Shown in pieces: positions 32,352 through 43,500 of a stretch of DNA of 64,000 nt (position 1 is the first letter of the stretch; each line of letters begins with the position of its first letter). Position numbers and translations under genes: made by a program. The notes under the pieces were generated by a model, which searched no databases, was not told the DNA's origin, and worked only from the letters and a program-made list of their open reading frames with translations. The stretch is from Paralithodes platypus (lineage: Eukaryota; Arthropoda; Malacostraca; Decapoda; Lithodidae): NCBI GenBank assembly GCA_032716605.1, contig CM064481.1, positions 22,562,811 through 22,626,810 of the forward strand. The letters run 5' to 3'.

Positions 32352-34862
32352 GCAAGAACTTGCAAGAGAGTTCGCTTTATCAATTTGTTGGAACGCCGAC
32401 CCGTGGTAATAACGTTCTTGACATTGTACTTGCAACAAAAGAAGAATTAATAGAGAATTTGAATGTTGGTGATGAATTCAGTAACAGCGACCATCGTACG
32501 ATAACTTTCACTTTAAAGTTTACTAGTAACGAACCAAATAGTAGCATCGAAAAAGTCCCTAATTTCAAGAAAGCAAACTTCCATAAACTTAGAGCTATGT
32601 TTAAAGAAACTGACTGGAGCTTTTTAATTCACAATAACGACATAAATACATCTTGGAAGTTATTCGAAGCCACTTACCTAAAAGCAGTGCAAGACTGCAT
32701 ACCATCAAAAACTCGGCGTCCAGGCCATAATAATAAGCCCAATGGTGGAATAAAGATATTTCAAACTGCCTGCTTGCTAAAAAATGTGCTAATGATAGAT
32801 TAAAATCCTCACAAAATGACGAAGAACGGCTGAAATTTGTAGAGCTACGACGCAAAGCCAAAAAGTTAATTAAGCAAAGTAAAAAGACCTTAGAGTTACA
32901 TATTGCGAATCAAAGTAAAACAAATCCGAAAGAATTCTATAGTTATATCAGAAAGAAAAAAGTTGTTACTTCAACTGTTGGACCGTTAGTCGATGAAAAT
33001 GGAGAATACACCAAAGACGAAGAACAAATGAGTAATGCCCTCAATACCTTCTTTGCATCAGTTTTTACAACAGAAGACCTCAGTGATATCCCTACACCAT
33101 CGCCGATTCAGATTGATAATTCAGATGTTCTAAGCAATATCACCGTTACAGAGAGAAGTATTGAATTGCTTAGATAAACTCAAGGTAAATAAAAACGCCT
33201 GACCTGATACAATCTCGCCTAGAGTTCTAAAGGAAGCTAAGGATGAGCTCTCTAAACCACTGACATTACTATTCAATAAATCCTTGCAGTCTGGAACTAT
33301 GCCCGATCAGTGGAAGCTAGCCAACGTAACACCGATATTCAAAAAAGGCAGCAAATCCCTACCCAGTAACTATCGTCCAATTAGCTTAACCTCAGTATGT
33401 AAAATGCTAGAAACGGTCATACGAGACAGACTCGTAAATCACTTAGAGGAAAATAACATACTTAAGATACTCAACACGGCTTTCGTAAAAAACGTTCCTG
33501 TTTAACAAACCTCTTAGACTTCTTCCACACCTCAACCTACGATGAGAGTAAAGCTGAGATATTATATACCTTGATTTTCAAAGGCCTTTGACAAAGTTCC
33601 CCACAAACTTTACTGCTAAAACTAAAGCGCATGGAACAGACGGTGTGTTGAAATGGATAGAAAATTGGCTCAGCGACAGAAAGCAAAGAGTAGTCATAAA
33701 CGGTAAGGCATCAAAATGGACCAATGTAAGTAGCGGGGTACCCCAGGGATCGGTACTAGGACCAATTCTCTTTCTAATTTACATCAACGACATAGATGAG
33801 GGTCTCACCTGTACAATCTCAAAATTTGCTGACGATACAAAAATTGCAAATAGCGTACTCTCAAAAGAACAAGTTGACGATATGCAACACAATCTAGATA
33901 AATTGTCATGTTGGGCCCAAATTTGGCAAATGAGTTTCAATGCGGATAAATGTAAAGTACTACATATCGGATACCTAAATGAGAAAGCAAACTATTCGAT
34001 GAAATGGCACTCAGCTTAAGAATGTAAACAGAGAAACCGATCTGGGAGTAACAATATCGAGTAACCTAAAACCGAGTCAACAATGTTCAGAAGTTGTTAA
34101 GAAGGCAAACAAAATTGGCTTTATAGGCAGGTCATTTGAGCATAAATCCAAAGAAGTTATCCTAACCCTTTACAATTCATTAGTCCGCCCTCTTCTGGAA
34201 TACAGCGTTCAATCCTGTGCCCTTATTACCAAAAAGATATAAACAAGCTAGAAACGAGTTCAACGTAGAGTTACCAAAATGATACCTAGCCTAAAGAACA
34301 AACCATACGAAGAGCGTCTTAGAGAATTAAATCTATTTCCTTTAACCCAGCGCAGATTAAGAGGTGACTTAATTCAAGTGTTCAAATCATCAAAGGCATC
34401 GACAATATGAACTGTAGTAAGTACTTCACTATCGACCATCTAATTACACGGGGAAACGGTTGCAAAATTATTGGTAAATCTTTTAACTCACACGAATCTA
34501 AGAATTTTCTTCAATCGAGTTGTCAACTTGTGGAATGGGCTTCCCCGAAACGTTATAGACTGCATCACCGTTGATTCATTTAAACTCCGCCTAGACAAAT
34601 ATCTCGCATCAAACCCGCGACTGACTGCGTTTGTAAATGAATAACTTTATTTTATCCCCCCCTCAGTTACTAACCCATCTGTCCCCTACTAACTTCCTAA
34701 TCCTGCCACGGACATTAGTTCCAGGGCAGTATTTCCCTTTCCAATGTTCCCTTACCCACTCTAAACCACTGTTTGGACACTTGATCCTCAGTGTTTGGAG
34801 GACAAGCAACCTAAAAGGGTCACTAGATCTGTTGTTGCTTGATTTCCTTTGTACTCCTTTGT
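32352..34862 (+). mobile_element. CR1-like LINE inserted in DIRS copy B
   Basis: A 2511-bp plus-strand insert flanked by ACGGT (32347-32351, 34863-34867); copy A has the uninterrupted 'gagacggtaagtg' near 25725. It is 5'-truncated. Remnants: endonuclease end with SNSDHRTITFTL (32480-32530); RT with PDQWKLANVTPIFKKG and NYRPISLTSVCKMLE (33300-33420); GVPQGSVLGPILFLIYIND (33730-33800); FADDTKIANSV (33822-33855). Frameshifts near 33170, 33505, 33585 and 34010. The tail has a short repeated 'ctttgtact' word instead of poly-A. Balanced composition contrasts sharply with the A-poor host. CR1/L2-type clade assigned by eye. Confidence 0.85.
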
Positions 34863-34867
34863 ACGGT

Positions 34868-35790
34868 AAGTGAATGTCAGGAAGAGAAGAATGAGGAGGA
34901 GCAGGACGACGGGAGTGGGAAGGCTGGCCGGGTGAAAGGAGGCCAGGAGCTGCGGGGGGAAACAGAGCAAGGATCCCCGGGGCTGAGATAACAGGGCGGC
35001 CCGACACCGAGGCGGAGGAGGGAGGGACCACCACCGTGGGACGAGACCGTGAAGGAAGAATAGGCACTGAAGCAGGTGAAGTAGGAGAAGCAACGACATC
35101 CAGGCGGACCCTCCTGGACAGTGTAGGAGGACGGAGCAGAGGGCCAGCTACAGCATGAACAACCGCGCGCGGAGAGGACAACGTAAGAGGAAGTCGTCTG
35201 GGCTGGGGAAGCGGGCGGAAGGGAGTAGAGCCCCTATCCGTAGAGGCCAGGGGAGGGCGCACAGGGGCAGAGCCGCTAACCCCGGCCTCAGGGCGAGAAC
35301 CATGACGAGGGCGATGGGCGTCGTCAAGGCGATCAGGAGGACGACGAGGCGAGCGAGAGCGTGGACGGAGCCGGGGAACCCCCCGACGATGGGACGACCG
35401 GCTGCGGGACCCAGGGGAGAGGGCCCGAGCAGGGAGAGGGCCAGGTAAATGGCCGTCAGTCGGGTCAGGGATACCCAGGGCGACGCGGAGCCGGTCGGCA
35501 ACAAAGGCCGGGGAACGGTGGCCCACAGTCCTAATGTGGCGGGAGACCATCGTCCACACCGACGGAAGGGAAGCAGGAGGCCACAGCCGCCGCCGAGGAA
35601 CCAGGGCCATGGAGCAGCACAACCACCAGGGCCAGACACGTGCCACACAGAGCAGGGAGGTAGGCCGTAGAGGACACACAGAGCGAGTGGCGCAAGCAGG
35701 ACTTGTGGCTCTCCAAGCACGGGGAGCGACAACCAAGGCGAAAGCAAGGCAGCCTACCTGCACTAGAAGAACACACACCATAATCAGCAC
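34868..35790 (-). CDS. DIRS gag-like N-terminal frame, copy B (cut by LINE)
   Basis: Counterpart of 25464-26429. The N-terminal part reads VSRHIRTVGHRSPAFVADR and the Arg/Ser/Pro-rich region follows; the frame is cut at the LINE junction and continues in gag sequence at 32351 and below. Long open frames on this strand are partly a result of A-poor composition. Confidence 0.5.
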
Positions 35791-36084
35791 GTCGAAGGAT
35801 TAAGTGGAGAGAATGTCCAAGAAGAACCAGGGAAAGAGCATGGGGAAACAGGAACACACATGCAAACAGGTATCCGTACTCACCCTAAACTGGGAGCACA
35901 GAGGTAGGTGAGGAGGGCGGCCGAGGCGGAAGAGCACTAGCAGAACCTGCAAAGATGGAGAAAGTGTTAACCACCACTCAACATCCTACATGCAGGGCCT
36001 ATAACACCAGTAAAGTGCATACACCAATATAGTATCAGGCAACAAGATGACATAACAAAAGTCAATAGTGAAAGCCAACTATTA

Positions 36085-36228
36085 CCGCAAATTTGCGGGC
36101 CAATGGAGGCATAACCGTACCGACACCATCCTCCTGCAATTTCGCGGGACCCCCCCAACAATCTCCGCAAATTTGCGGGGAACCGAAATGTCCCAGAGGA
36201 CCGAATCGAGCACCCCGCAAATTTGCGG
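36085..36228. promoter_or_regulatory. Four palindromic boxes CCGCAAATTTGCGG in the DIRS 5' UTR
   Basis: Perfect 14-bp palindromes at 36085-36098, 36165-36178 and 36215-36228, and a degenerate copy at about 36133-36148. Each is followed by GG or G. They lie just upstream of the gag region of copy B and are missing from the 5'-truncated copy A. Evenly placed palindromes suggest a dimeric protein binding site or a processing structure; the function is unknown. Confidence 0.65.
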
Positions 36229-37197
36229 GACCGGCCGAGATGGTCCGGCGCCGAAAAAGCGAGAGGAGCGTCTAGGGAATACCAAAAGAGGCCCAGAAAA
36301 AAGCGTCATCTCCTTATGAACTCCAAGCGACGATGGCCATCAAGCTGAGCAGTGTCTTCCTTGATAATATCCTGACTCAACCGGTCAAGGGAGAGGCAAG
36401 GAAGACACACCAGGGGAGAGGAGGCACATCCCCCAGGAACCACCCAACCCACAGAGATAGAGCAAAGCCCATGAGGAGAAGTGGCAGGAAGGGTGGTTTG
36501 GCACAAACAGGGGCCCCCGTAGGGTACCCCAGGATTGGGCAAAAGGGTATAAAAGGATGGAGGAGAAAACAGTAAGGGAACACAAAAACCAGTAAATGAA
36601 ACTGGCGAGAAAAAGGGTGGCCTAGCCGTGAGGAGAGAATGTGTCAGGGGCGAAAAATCCTGTGGTGTGAGGGAGGGGCCCCCGTGGGGTACCCCTGGAT
36701 ATCACGAACCACCAAGCGCCCAGGCCCTTGAGACACAGTGAAGGCTCGAAAGGGGGGACTCGGGAATAACGCTAATAATGCGGCCGACACAAACCCGACA
36801 AACAGCACCGCCACCACGAAATCTCAGATTGTGAACCAACTGTACACCTAGGCTATGAAAATATGAAAACTCATAGGGGCATAGCAATTCCTGAATGAGA
36901 AACAAGCTAGGCTAAAATAAGCTAAAAGCTAAACTATGCCCAGACTAACAGGAAAAAAGAATATGAAAAGAGAAAGGAATGAAAAACACACGAGGAACGC
37001 CAGGCGCCCCCGTACCTTCGGTAGCTATTTCCACACGCGTCTCCATTAAACACACTGAGGAGCCCATTTACGTGTGCCCTAGATCACGTAACATCTGTCT
37101 AACAAAAAAGAAGGCCAGATAAGCCAAAACGAACCTAAACAGGGTGAATTAAAGGAGCACAACAAAAGCGACTGCATTCAATGGAGCGCGTGAAAAA
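36229..37197 (-). other. DIRS copy B 5' non-coding region
   Basis: About 970 bp between the palindromes and the left terminal repeat. Composition is normal here, unlike the A-poor coding part. Two similar words 'ccccgtagggtacccc' (36506-36522) and 'ccccgtggggtacccc' (36680-36696) stand out. No protein recognised. Confidence 0.5.
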
Positions 37198-37488
37198 ATG
37201 ATGACAAGAGAGGGTCGCTCATGCGCACGTTCGACAGGGATCTGCACATGACGGAACACGGGATGGGCCTTAAGGTAAACCCCTTTTTCTTCTCTTCTAT
37301 GCTTTTTTCACCTTCGGTGGTAGTTTTGGTTAATGTACAACGTCTCCTAGAGCAAGATAAGGAGTAGACTCTAGACGTTTTCTTTTTAACCGCGGTTGGA
37401 ATGACGACATAGCAGTCAAAATAGATAAGTCGTCATTGCAATTAAGTTAATAGCCTTGACGTTGGATTTGCCAAGACTGCTAACAAAT
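37198..37488 (-). repeat. Left terminal repeat of copy B
   Basis: About 290 bp, the inverted counterpart of the inner part of the right repeats. It ends at ATTTGTTAGCAGTC (minus strand) and lacks about 10 bases ('cggtaactaa' region) found in the others. It is the only left repeat present in the window. Confidence 0.85.
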
Positions 37489-39623
37489 ATACCACCCCAT
37501 AGTTGCATTCCCCGGTAGCATTTGGCTAACGTATTCTACTGCCTTTTCAAACTTCCATATCAATTGTAGCCTAATGCCACCCCCACGCCCAGGGACCTTA
37601 GGGGCAAAATTTCCCTGTAGCCCTTGAACTCTCCCCCCCCTCTCATTAAGACACCCGCGCTTCTCGACTCTTGTCCGACCTAGTCTCTCTCTCATACCTC
37701 TTGAAGATCCTTGAATTGTCCGTTGCTAACGCTCTCCAACCTTTTATATATACTCCTATCCAGCCTACCTTCACTTAGTAGGCCAGAACAACATTAGAAC
37801 TTTACTAGCCCCTTGCATGCCATCTATTCTCTTACAACACATTCACAACCCTGCACCCAATGGTCGTCGGTGCGAGGCTAGCCGCCCCGCCAGTAACTAA
37901 CTTCTATTGCCATACTTCCAGATAAATGTGGCAGAGTTAGCAACCCAGTCTCCACCACATCCAGCAAACCCTACAATTAACAACCAGCCGAGTAAAACCA
38001 GCTAGCTAAGGCACCTTCGGTTTTGGTATTAAGGACTCCCACATCTGTCTCATACACAGAGGGTTATTACAAACACTGGTGATATGGCAAGCCCCTAGCC
38101 ACAGCCGCCGGACGACTATCACAGAGAGAGGGCGCCCAGCTCCCCCTTTTTTGCCCACCCGAGGAGGGAGACCCCCACCCCCGCGGAGGTATACCTGGCC
38201 CCTGTTTTGACTTTCGAGTCATTGCCAGGTAGCACAGGAATTCTTCCTATCAATGAACTAACCATGCATGACTAACACCTTTACTAACCTCTATTTAACT
38301 CACAATAAACCATTTACCTTTCTTGCATGCTCTGGTCACTAAATTAGCACCTCAGCTATACCATAGAATGAAGATTGAACAATCTAGAGAGACGCTCCTA
38401 TCACAGCTGTCCCCATCCTCCTCGCAAAGTAGATCCAGTCTCTCTCTCTCCTAAATACTTCCAGTATAGCCAAAATAGTACCTCTTACTAAGGCTCAGTT
38501 ATATGAAAATATAAAGGCTTTCCTATAGCCATGTGTCACAACAGTAAATACCATCTTACCTAGTCTCCATATCTATTGAGAGCTCAAATAAGTCCATAAG
38601 ACTCGAGATCCCTACTGTCTACAGGGTCCAGAACCGAGCCTATAAATCTAACTCCCGCCCCCAGTCAAATCAGTTGAAAGCTAGACACCAACCAGGGGTC
38701 ACTACCCTGCAGTTAACATCTAGCTCTGCCCTTGTGTTGTTCCGGAGTGAGATCCCAGAGCCGGCAGACTCCGTGGCAGATTTGGATACAAGGACCTGCC
38801 CACGTATTTGAGAACTTCACACATATGGCCCCCCTGGACGGCCGCGGAACCAGTCGTTAGCCCCCAACATCATGGACGCAAGATAACCAGGACCAGACCC
38901 ATCAGATACTACCCAAGATTCCCTTTAGCAGTACTACATATTACTGTGCTGTTTAGAGATTCACTAATTAATATTTCTACGAAGTGGCTAAGACCTTGCC
39001 CAGTGTAATTCATACTTAACCATTCCATTTGGGACGTACTAAGCGATCAGTGCTCTTTAATTAACAGGCGACCTTGACTCTCGTAATTACCTTATTCAGA
39101 TATTAAAACTCTAGTGATATCTAACGTTCGCCCACTGATTTGCGTTCTATGTATTTCTGAGACAAGGATATAAAACTTAGATCAGTACCCCCTGAGGTTA
39201 CTAGAATTCCCGTGCTCTAAAATACGCGTGTCTAATCTAGTCTGTGAACTACTACTTGTGCACCAGAGCTACCAGTAATAAATCTAACAGTGAATATGAA
39301 TCTATAAGTAACATTGATGGTCTTCGGTATATAAACCTGTGGAATCGAAGCCAGTGATCAGAAGATTAATACCTGAACGTTGGAAGTGGGAGACTAGGCT
39401 CCATCCAGATCCACTTATGCTAGTGTTGTTCAATTCTATTGTATTGTCTTACACAAGTATTCTGCAGTGGTATATCAATAAACGTGATCATGTAACTTGC
39501 TACCATGTGTTTCTTTGTGTTCTCTATTCCTCATATCTTGTATTGTGCATGCAGACTTATATACCCAGTCAATTTAGAACTCACATTACCCAAGTTAAAC
39601 CTGTAGAAAAACAGGGCATAACA
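37489..39623 (+). repeat. 3' LTR, right part
   Basis: Continues the 3' LTR from 'ataccaccccat' to GGGCATAACA. TATA box 39328-39335, AATAAA 39477-39482. Small differences from the 5' LTR are single-base changes and short indels (for example 'ctctctctctcc' near 38441 and 'ttattcag' near 39092). Confidence 0.95.
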
Positions 39624-39888
39624 ATAATAAACTACATTAACGACATTAGCCTAACCTAACAACCTTACCTAACCTAACCTAGTATTATGTAATAGCTATG
39701 GTGCCGCATATGGGGAGATTTTTTTTTTTTTTTTTTACAGTAGGTATAATTCCTTATAATGCATTTCCGCCGCTTTGGACATATATAGGAATTAAGTATG
39801 GTATATGACAACTCTAAAGTAGCCATAGAAATGTATGAGTATGCTGTGAAAGCGAAACTAGAATTAAACCAAAATCCATATTTGTTTT
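39624..39888 (-). repeat. Repeat X, right half
   Basis: Begins with the right copy of the ATAAT duplication (39624-39628) and continues as the inverted match of about 2961-3220, including the TTAGG cluster and a T-tract at 39719-39736. Confidence 0.9.
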
Positions 39889-39941
39889 CAAATATTGCAA
39901 AATAATTGGTGACCAACTAATTTAGTTATACTAAATGTTAT

Positions 39942-40472
39942 GCCCTGTTTTTCTACAGGTTTGGGTAAATGTAATGTCCTCGAAAATGTCCCGCACCCAC
40001 AATAATACTAACCCGAGTTGACGTCAGGTATAGCGTAAAATAGTCGTAGATGGTAAGTCCAATAAACTCATCTCGAGAGACTATCACCGTGGTTCTTAAA
40101 AATCGGACTAAGGTTGCTATACTTTTGTACGTCCGTGGTAGTACAGTGAGTTAGCGCGCGGGCCTGGTGGTGATGGTGGTGCGTCACTAACCAGGGTTCG
40201 AACCCCACCCAAGGCATCTCAAAACCTGTGGGTTTTTAGGGGGGTTAAATTCCCTTCAGAGGTTCGTACTCCGCGCCAGGTACCAGGAAAGGTTGATCCT
40301 AAAGGTAGCCTGGGGATAAATTCCCATTCCTATTTAACCTGGAAAAACCTAGCATTTCACTAGGCTCCATCCAGATCCGCTAATGCTAGCAGTTCCCTTC
40401 TATTATTTGTTTTGTACGAGAATTACTATCTTTCCATGCTCTTTATTTACTTACTTCAATAAACTTGAACTT
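39942..40472 (+). mobile_element. 5' part of a second LTR, cut by the sequence gap
   Basis: Starts TGTTATGCCCTG, exactly the mirror of the large element's LTR end, and further in shows 'taggctccatccagatcc' and a late AATAAA (about 40458-40463) as in that LTR. Overall similarity is low, so this is a related but distinct LTR family. A SINE-like unit lies inside. Its 3' part is lost in the Ns. Confidence 0.5.
40131..40345 (+). mobile_element. tRNA-derived SINE-like unit
   Basis: A box-like 'tggtagtacagtgag' and a B box GGTTCGAACC (40195-40204), the two RNA polymerase III promoter elements of tRNA genes. No tRNA cloverleaf is complete and the following 140 bp ('gtgggtttttagggg...') are a SINE-type body. 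It lies inside the LTR fragment. Confidence 0.5.
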
Positions 40473-40572
40473 NNNNNNNNNNNNNNNNNNNNNNNNNNNN
40501 NNNNNNNNNNNNNNNNNNNNNNNNNNNNNNNNNNNNNNNNNNNNNNNNNNNNNNNNNNNNNNNNNNNNNNNN
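40473..40572. other. Assembly gap (100 Ns)
   Basis: Exactly 100 Ns, a conventional scaffold placeholder, so the true distance is unknown. Confidence 1.
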
Positions 40573-43500
40573 TGTGGCCTCCTGCTTCCCTTCCGTCGGT
40601 GTGGACGATGGTCTTCCCGGCCCCACATTTTAGTACTGGTGGGCCACACCGTTCCCCGTGCCTTTTTGGGCGGGACCATCCCGGATCCGCGTCGCCCCTT
40701 GGGTTATCCCTGGACCCGACTGGGACGGGGCCCCATTTACCTGGGGCCCCTCATCCCTGCTCGGAGGACCTCTCCCACGGGGTTTTGCCCGCCAGGGCCG
40801 GTCGTCCCATCGGCGGGGGGGGGTTTTTCCCCGGGGCTCCCGGTCCCCGCTTTTTCCGCTCGCCTTGTGGGTCGACTCCTTGGATCGCCTTGACCGACGG
40901 CCCCTTGATTGGCCCCGGGTCATGGTTCCTCGCCCGGGAGGCACGGGGGGTTAGCAGGCTCTGCCCCTGTGGCGCCCTCGCCCTGGCCTCTTAACGGGGG
41001 GATAGGGGGCTCTACTCCCCCTTCCACGCCCGCTGTTTCCCCAAGCCCAAGACGGGACTTCCTGCCTTACGTTTGTTTTTGCCTCTCCGCGCGCGGGAAT
41101 TTTGTTTCATTGCTGTAGGCTGGCCTCTGCTTCTGCTGTCCTCCCCTTTCCTCCTTTTTGACCCACTGTGCCCAGGGAGGGTCCGCCTTGCTTGTCGTTG
41201 CTTGGCTCCTTTACTTTTCACCTGCTGCAGTTTTGGCACCTTATTCTTACTTCGAGCGGACATCTTCGTTCCCCACGGTGGGGTGGTTCCCCTTCCCTCC
41301 TTCCGCCTCGGGTGTCGTGACCGCCCTGTTATCCTCAAGGCCCCGGGGATCCTTGCTCATGTTTCCCCCCCCGCGGGCTCCCTGGGCCATCTTTCACCCG
41401 GCTGCAAGGCCTTCCCAACTCCCGTCGTCCTGCTCCTCCATCATTCTTTCTCTTCCTGACCCTTCCCTTTAACCGTTCTCGCCAAGGGGAGGTTAACCCC
41501 TCCTCTTTGCCCTCGGTGGGGTTTCGCGAGGTTTTTTCGGGGGTCCCCTTGTCCTTTCAGGAGGATTTGAAATTGTGTGCGCTGGGAAAGAGGGGGAATG
41601 GTGCTGTTTCCCCCTCGGGGCGGACCGTTCGTTGATCAGGGGGGGGACGGAGGGTTCCCTCAAACGGCGGGGGGGGGACCCCAACAACACAAAACACAAC
41701 CGGTCGTCGCTTTCGCATTCCTTTGGGCGGCGCGAACGGCTGCTGGTTTCTTGGTCGGGTGGGGTCCTCGCTTTCCCGCTTCCACCGGCTCCGCCCCTTC
41801 GGGGGCCGGGGGGGGGACCCAATCTGGGGGGGGGTAGGTTAGCCTCTCTCGGATCCCAAAATATCAATTGTCGGGCTATTGCAGGGCTGTGGTAATGTGT
41901 CCTGCTTCGACGGGCGGGCTTGGGTAAGGTCGGATGGGAAAGGGGGGGGACTCCCTCCTTCTGCCGGGCCCCCTTCTTGGCTGGTTTTTTGGGGGCCCTC
42001 ACCCTCCGGCCACCTTCACCGCCTACCTACCCCTCGGCTATTGGGTCCCCCCTTTTCCCTTCTGCAGGCCTACGGACTTTCTGTGTCAGGCGTCAGCCGG
42101 CCCCCACTGACATTCCTTCCGTCTGTTCACGTCCCTGGCTGTGTTGACGGGTCTGTCCTCCCATAATGGGGAACAGGGTTTTGGTTGCGGTACGCCCGGT
42201 TAACGGCATGGCTGAGGCCGGTTTTTTTTTTCATGCTCGGGTTCAAGCCTCTTCTCCCATTGGAGGGCCTGGGTTTGTCTTGAGGGCCTTCTGACTTTTC
42301 CCGCCCCACCACCCAACCCCACCTACGTAACCTCCGTCGAACGGGGCCTTTTCTCCGTCCGTCCCCTTCCCGGGGAGGTTCGTTTCCCCACTGATTTTTG
42401 CCTCCCCCTCTTGTGGTCCTTGTCGGGGGCGGGTTTTGGGGACCGGGGCGCGTTTTCTGGTCCCTGGGTGGATGAGCGCGGGGCCCCCGTTCTTGAAAAA
42501 AACTTGTGTTCTATTGCTACCGATTGCTACCACCCCGTTTCTTCTCTATCCACGACCCGGGATTCAAAAAGCCCTCTGTTCGGGCGAGGTTTTTCCCCTT
42601 GCGACGGAGGGTTTGACGGGGGAACTTGATTGTTCTTGATTTCTTTAGGTTTTCCCCTTCCAGACGTCTGTTCACCACCTGCGGCTTTTCGGGAGGCGTC
42701 TTGCGGCCAGGCGATCTTTCGCGAGGGGTTTGGGGGGGCCCGCGTTGGGAGGGCGGGTTTCCACCTTCGGCTCGCGGTTGGGTGGGGACTTTGGTTCCCG
42801 AGCTGAAGGCGGTTTTTGTTGGCGCGGGCACAAAACACTCGGGCAGCCCGCACGGACGGTAACCGGGGTCCTTTCGTTGTGTCCGGCCCGGGCCCCCCCC
42901 TTGGGGGTTTATTCGGTTCAGTGGTTTGTTTGTCACTTCTGCGCTATATACGTCTGGTGTTTGTTTTTTTACGGACAGGGGATGGCCTTGGGACAGGCTC
43001 CGCTTTTTCTCTGTCGGGCAGGCCCCACCTGCCTTCCGCCACACGACGGGCCGGTGTCTGTGTCCGGTTACCGGGGGGGAACCCTGGCTTACGTCACCCG
43101 CAACCACGGGACGCGCTGGTGGCCGGCGGCCGCGGGGGTTTTCCTTCAAGTCCCGTCCTTCTTGTGCCCGGTTCCCTCCTTCGGGGTGCTGCTTGCCAGT
43201 GCTGCCGGCCGCCTTGCCCGGAGCGCAATACGGGGGGGGTGGGACGTTGCTGGGCCAGGTGCTTTCGGTTCCGCCTCGCACTTTCTTTGTTTCTTTCTTT
43301 TGCTTTGCCCCTTTCATCCCCTTCTGTGTCGGGGCTGGCCGGTCCTTCCCCACCTTCGGCCCGGCCCGCCTTTTTGTTTAGGGTCAGCCCCGCGCCGCCA
43401 CTTGGGTTGTGGGTTGGGGGCCCGGGCCACCTTTTCGACGAGGTTGGTTGGGGGGGGGGGGCGGGGGTTAGAGGGGGAGGGGTTTCAACAAGTGGGCGCT

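Larger units (their letters stand above)
26944..37488 (-). mobile_element. DIRS-like retrotransposon, copy B (full ends, with LINE insert)
   Basis: The most complete copy. Minus strand, 5' to 3': left terminal repeat 37198-37488, 5' UTR 36075-37197 with four palindromic boxes, gag-like frames (34868-35790 and 30785-32351), RT/RNase H 29237-30792, recombinase 27840-28742, ICR 27353-27464, right terminal repeat 26944-27428. Removing the LINE insert and its duplication leaves about 8.0 kb. The outer left end of the dimer (20361) and this 5' end (37488) join the LTR target CAT/ATACC with no gain or loss. Confidence 0.85.
10503..39623 (+). mobile_element. Non-autonomous LTR retrotransposon (gag only) with 3.4-kb LTRs, host of nested elements
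   Basis: Parts in order: 5' LTR 10503-15177; primer binding site 15178-15195; gag-like gene from 15248; non-coding region; polypurine tract 19072-19085; 3' LTR 19086-20360 plus 37489-39623. Without inserts the LTRs are about 3407 and 3410 bp and the internal region 3908 bp, so the native element is about 10.7 kb. A 5-bp duplication ATAAT flanks it (10498-10502, 39624-39628), and the empty site is visible in repeat X at about 3220-3235. No protease, RT, RNase H or integrase motifs appear in the internal region. This matches the plant TR-GAG or LARD concept: a gag-bearing element mobilised by pol from elsewhere (inference). Confidence 0.85.
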
